Assembly (NCBI GenBank): GCA_027451565.1
Contig: DAIDJC010000029.1
Coordinates: 1 to 18,367 of the forward strand
DNA: 18,367 bases
From: Limisphaerales bacterium
GTDB taxonomy: Bacteria; Verrucomicrobiota; Verrucomicrobiia; Limisphaerales; UBA11358
Direction: 5' to 3'
Shown: in pieces, positions 16,593-18,367 of the stretch
Position numbering within the stretch: the first letter of the stretch is position 1
How the letters are laid out: each line of letters starts with the position of its first letter
Position numbers and translations under genes: made by a program
The notes under the pieces: generated by a model
Databases searched by the model: none
Told to the model about the DNA's origin: nothing
What the model saw: only the letters and a program-made list of their open reading frames with translations

Positions 16593-18257
16593 TCAGAACT
16601 CGTATTGAAGACTGGCCATGACCAGACTGCCTTGAAAATTGCCATTCCCGCCCGTCAAGGCGTCCTGGTAATCATAATAACCGTACTTCAGGTTTACGCG
16701 CAGGTTTGGGTTGACGCGGCGCGTTATGGTTGCGGTCACCGCTTGCTCGCGCGAGCCTGCGCCCAAGGGCACCCCGGCGGGGGAGTTATTCACATAATCA
16801 TCGGTTCGGTAATAAAAATAATCCAGGTGCAAGTCCGTCTTGTCGTCCAGAACCAGTGTGGGGGAGAAATTGAGCGTCCAGTAATTGTTTTCCGCATTAA
16901 GAATGGCACCGGGCGAGGGCGGTGATGACTGGGCGCCAATGTCGGCGGAATTTTGCGCCCCCGGGGTCTCGGTCGTGCTCAAGACATAGGTGAAACCAGC
17001 CTCCAGGCTCAAGCGGGACCAAGGAAGCCAGCTTATGTTCTGGCCGATGATATGACTGTACATTCTTGAGGTTTCCAATTCATTGATGCCCGAGGCTCCA
17101 TCCGGTGTGGTGTCTATCACGGAGTACTGGTATTCATACCGGCTTATCAGGGAAAGGCTGCCAAGCAGATGCAAGGTTGCACGGCAATTGCCATCAAAGG
17201 TTTGAAGGCCTTGAACGGAAAAGTAACCGGGATAGGTGAGGCCGCTCGCGGTGCTGTTGGCGGGAGCGGTATAGCTGTAGCGGTCGTTTTTGTAATAGCC
17301 TCCAAAGTCCAGCGCGAGTCGGCTGAGGGGATACCAACTGGCGCCCAACGAGTATTTTTGCAGCAGGCTGTTGTTGTCCGTGTAATTGGTCACGGCTGGC
17401 ACGCCGATGCCGTCCACCTGGCTCAATCCGCCAAACTGGTTCAAATACCCCTGGCTTTGCTCCCATTGTCCGCCGGTGGTGAGGACCCAGTTGGTAAACC
17501 CGGTGTAGCGAAGATCAAGGCTTTCGGTCACGTCAATCGTGTCGCTTGAACTCTGGCTGTTGAACGGTTGACTCGAATAGGAGCCCAAGGTGCCGGTGCC
17601 GGTGGAATTATTATTCCAGCTTTCCCTGCTTGCCCGAATGGCGGGGATAATATCCAGGGAGTTGGCCGGTATGGTGAGCAGGTTCAGATCCATGACATAT
17701 TCCTGCAGATGCGAATTGCCCAAAAGGTTGTTATATCCCAATCCGTTGCCGAAGGCGGGCGAATAGGGGGCGCTGAATGAATTCCCGTAAACCTGATTCC
17801 CGGAGAAGTTGTCATCCATGTTGGCAACCATGCCCCCTGCGGAGACAAACACATGTTGTTGAATCCATTTCTCACCCGTGGCTGTGGCGCTAAACAGATT
17901 GCAGGTGTTTCTTTGATTCTGGGCCACGTCCATGGCTGCAGGTTCTCCCGGGTACAAGGCCGAGTCCAGGCCATCGTTTAAACTGGCGTGTTCAAAATAC
18001 AGCCCCAAACCAAAATCCGTGCGCCAGATGTTCTTTTTGGCATTCAAATCAATGGCGTCCACGGTTTCATCTATGTTGTACATGCTCGGCACCAGGCCCT
18101 GCACCGTGGATGGCGAACCCAGCGGGTTTGGATGGACCGGGTCCCAGATGGTTGAATCCTCATTCCCGTGTCGGTAACTGTGCGTGTACTGAAGGGTGAT
18201 GCTGGTTAATTTGTCGAGGTTGTAACCTCCCAGGATTGAGTATTCGCCACGATCCAA
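16593..18257 (-). CDS. Outer-membrane beta-barrel protein, N-terminus missing (frameshifted/partial)
   Basis: The 554 residues readable from TTG 18257 show many alternating polar/hydrophobic strands rich in Tyr, Asn and Ser (for example LHLDYFYYRTDDYV and LRVNLKYGYYDYQD), and the protein ends VMASLQYEF, with the terminal Phe of an outer-membrane insertion signal. No signal peptide is present, which an exported barrel needs. Coding-like sequence continues upstream of the TTG in the same frame (QYYGPKGNTPLGLDRGEY) to an in-frame TGA at 18306-18308. The +1-shifted frame is then open to the window edge, so the gene probably starts beyond the right edge and contains a frameshift. Size and neighbourhood suggest an MtrB/PioB-like porin that could hold a multiheme cytochrome, but no diagnostic motif is visible. 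A generic porin is equally possible. It lies upstream of the lipoprotein-resB-ccsA operon with a 200-bp gap. Confidence 0.65.
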   Translation of the reverse strand: MDRGEYSILGGYNLDKLTSITLQYTHSYRHGNEDSTIWDPVHPNPLGSPSTVQGLVPSMYNIDETVDAIDLNAKKNIWRTDFGLGLYFEHASLNDGLDSALYPGEPAAMDVAQNQRNTCNLFSATATGEKWIQQHVFVSAGGMVANMDDNFSGNQVYGNSFSAPYSPAFGNGLGYNNLLGNSHLQEYVMDLNLLTIPANSLDIIPAIRASRESWNNNSTGTGTLGSYSSQPFNSQSSSDTIDVTESLDLRYTGFTNWVLTTGGQWEQSQGYLNQFGGLSQVDGIGVPAVTNYTDNNSLLQKYSLGASWYPLSRLALDFGGYYKNDRYSYTAPANSTASGLTYPGYFSVQGLQTFDGNCRATLHLLGSLSLISRYEYQYSVIDTTPDGASGINELETSRMYSHIIGQNISWLPWSRLSLEAGFTYVLSTTETPGAQNSADIGAQSSPPSPGAILNAENNYWTLNFSPTLVLDDKTDLHLDYFYYRTDDYVNNSPAGVPLGAGSREQAVTATITRRVNPNLRVNLKYGYYDYQDALTGGNGNFQGSLVMASLQYEF

Positions 18258-18367
18258 CCCCAGCGGGGTGTTCCCCTTTGGTCCATAATATTGCGCGCGG
18301 CTGGATCAAAGCCCGGAACTCCTTTTCAAACTTCGCGGCGTGGATCCCGCTGATCTTATCAGCCAGG
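18258..18367 (-). pseudogene. Upstream part of the barrel gene in a shifted frame
   Basis: Reading leftwards from the window edge, one frame is open and protein-like: LADKISGIHAAKFEKEFRAL, then IQPR. It would join the barrel frame (QYYGPKGNTPLG) if one base is skipped in the alternating G/C run at 18293-18299. Without the shift the upstream frame continues out of frame to a stop at 18160-18162. It may be a true mutation or a sequencing/assembly error in GCGCGCG. Confidence 0.5.

Overview
The window most likely comes from a Verrucomicrobiota chromosome, probably from the Limisphaerales/Pedosphaera side of the phylum. This rests on protein style, not on a marker gene. A very long secreted protein combines autotransporter-type beta-strand repeats, two LamG domains and the short C-terminal tail ending in an F-[YF]-R motif that is common in that phylum. 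A GH51 arabinofuranosidase with an added carbohydrate-binding region, and a CcsA with a large N-terminal extracytoplasmic domain, also fit. Nearly all strong coding signals belong to nine genes or gene fragments. I see no rRNA, tRNA, CRISPR array or transposase.

Left part (1-7818), surface and polysaccharide biology: the 3' part of a giant secreted repeat protein runs off the left edge. A promoter-like sequence and an exported GH51 alpha-L-arabinofuranosidase-like enzyme follow on the same strand. On the opposite strand is a short orphan C-terminal tail of a LamG-type secreted protein (7486-7728), probably a gene remnant.

Centre (8044-12096, + strand), electron transfer: a small monoheme cytochrome c, then a membrane-anchored NapC/NirT-like heptaheme cytochrome, then a large protein with 11 CXXCH sites fused to a multi-helix b-type cytochrome (CbcL-like architecture). 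The last two genes overlap by 41 bp. Together they could carry electrons from the quinone pool into the periplasm through many c-hemes.

Right part (12220-18367, - strand), converging on the cytochrome genes: reading leftwards, a predicted outer-membrane beta-barrel (incomplete at the right edge, with an apparent frameshift), a putative lipoprotein made of two copies of one domain, ResB, and CcsA. ResB and CcsA are the System II heme-ligation machinery needed to mature the cytochromes next door. The lipoprotein, ResB and CcsA genes are tightly packed (4-nt gap, then a 17-bp overlap).

Taken together, 8044-18367 looks like a self-contained respiratory module: inner-membrane quinol-side cytochromes, a periplasmic carrier, their heme-attachment machinery and an outer-membrane barrel. 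A porin-cytochrome type extracellular electron transfer route is an attractive reading, but it is inference. No MtrA-like or surface multiheme cytochrome is visible inside the window, and the sequence to the right of the barrel would decide the point.
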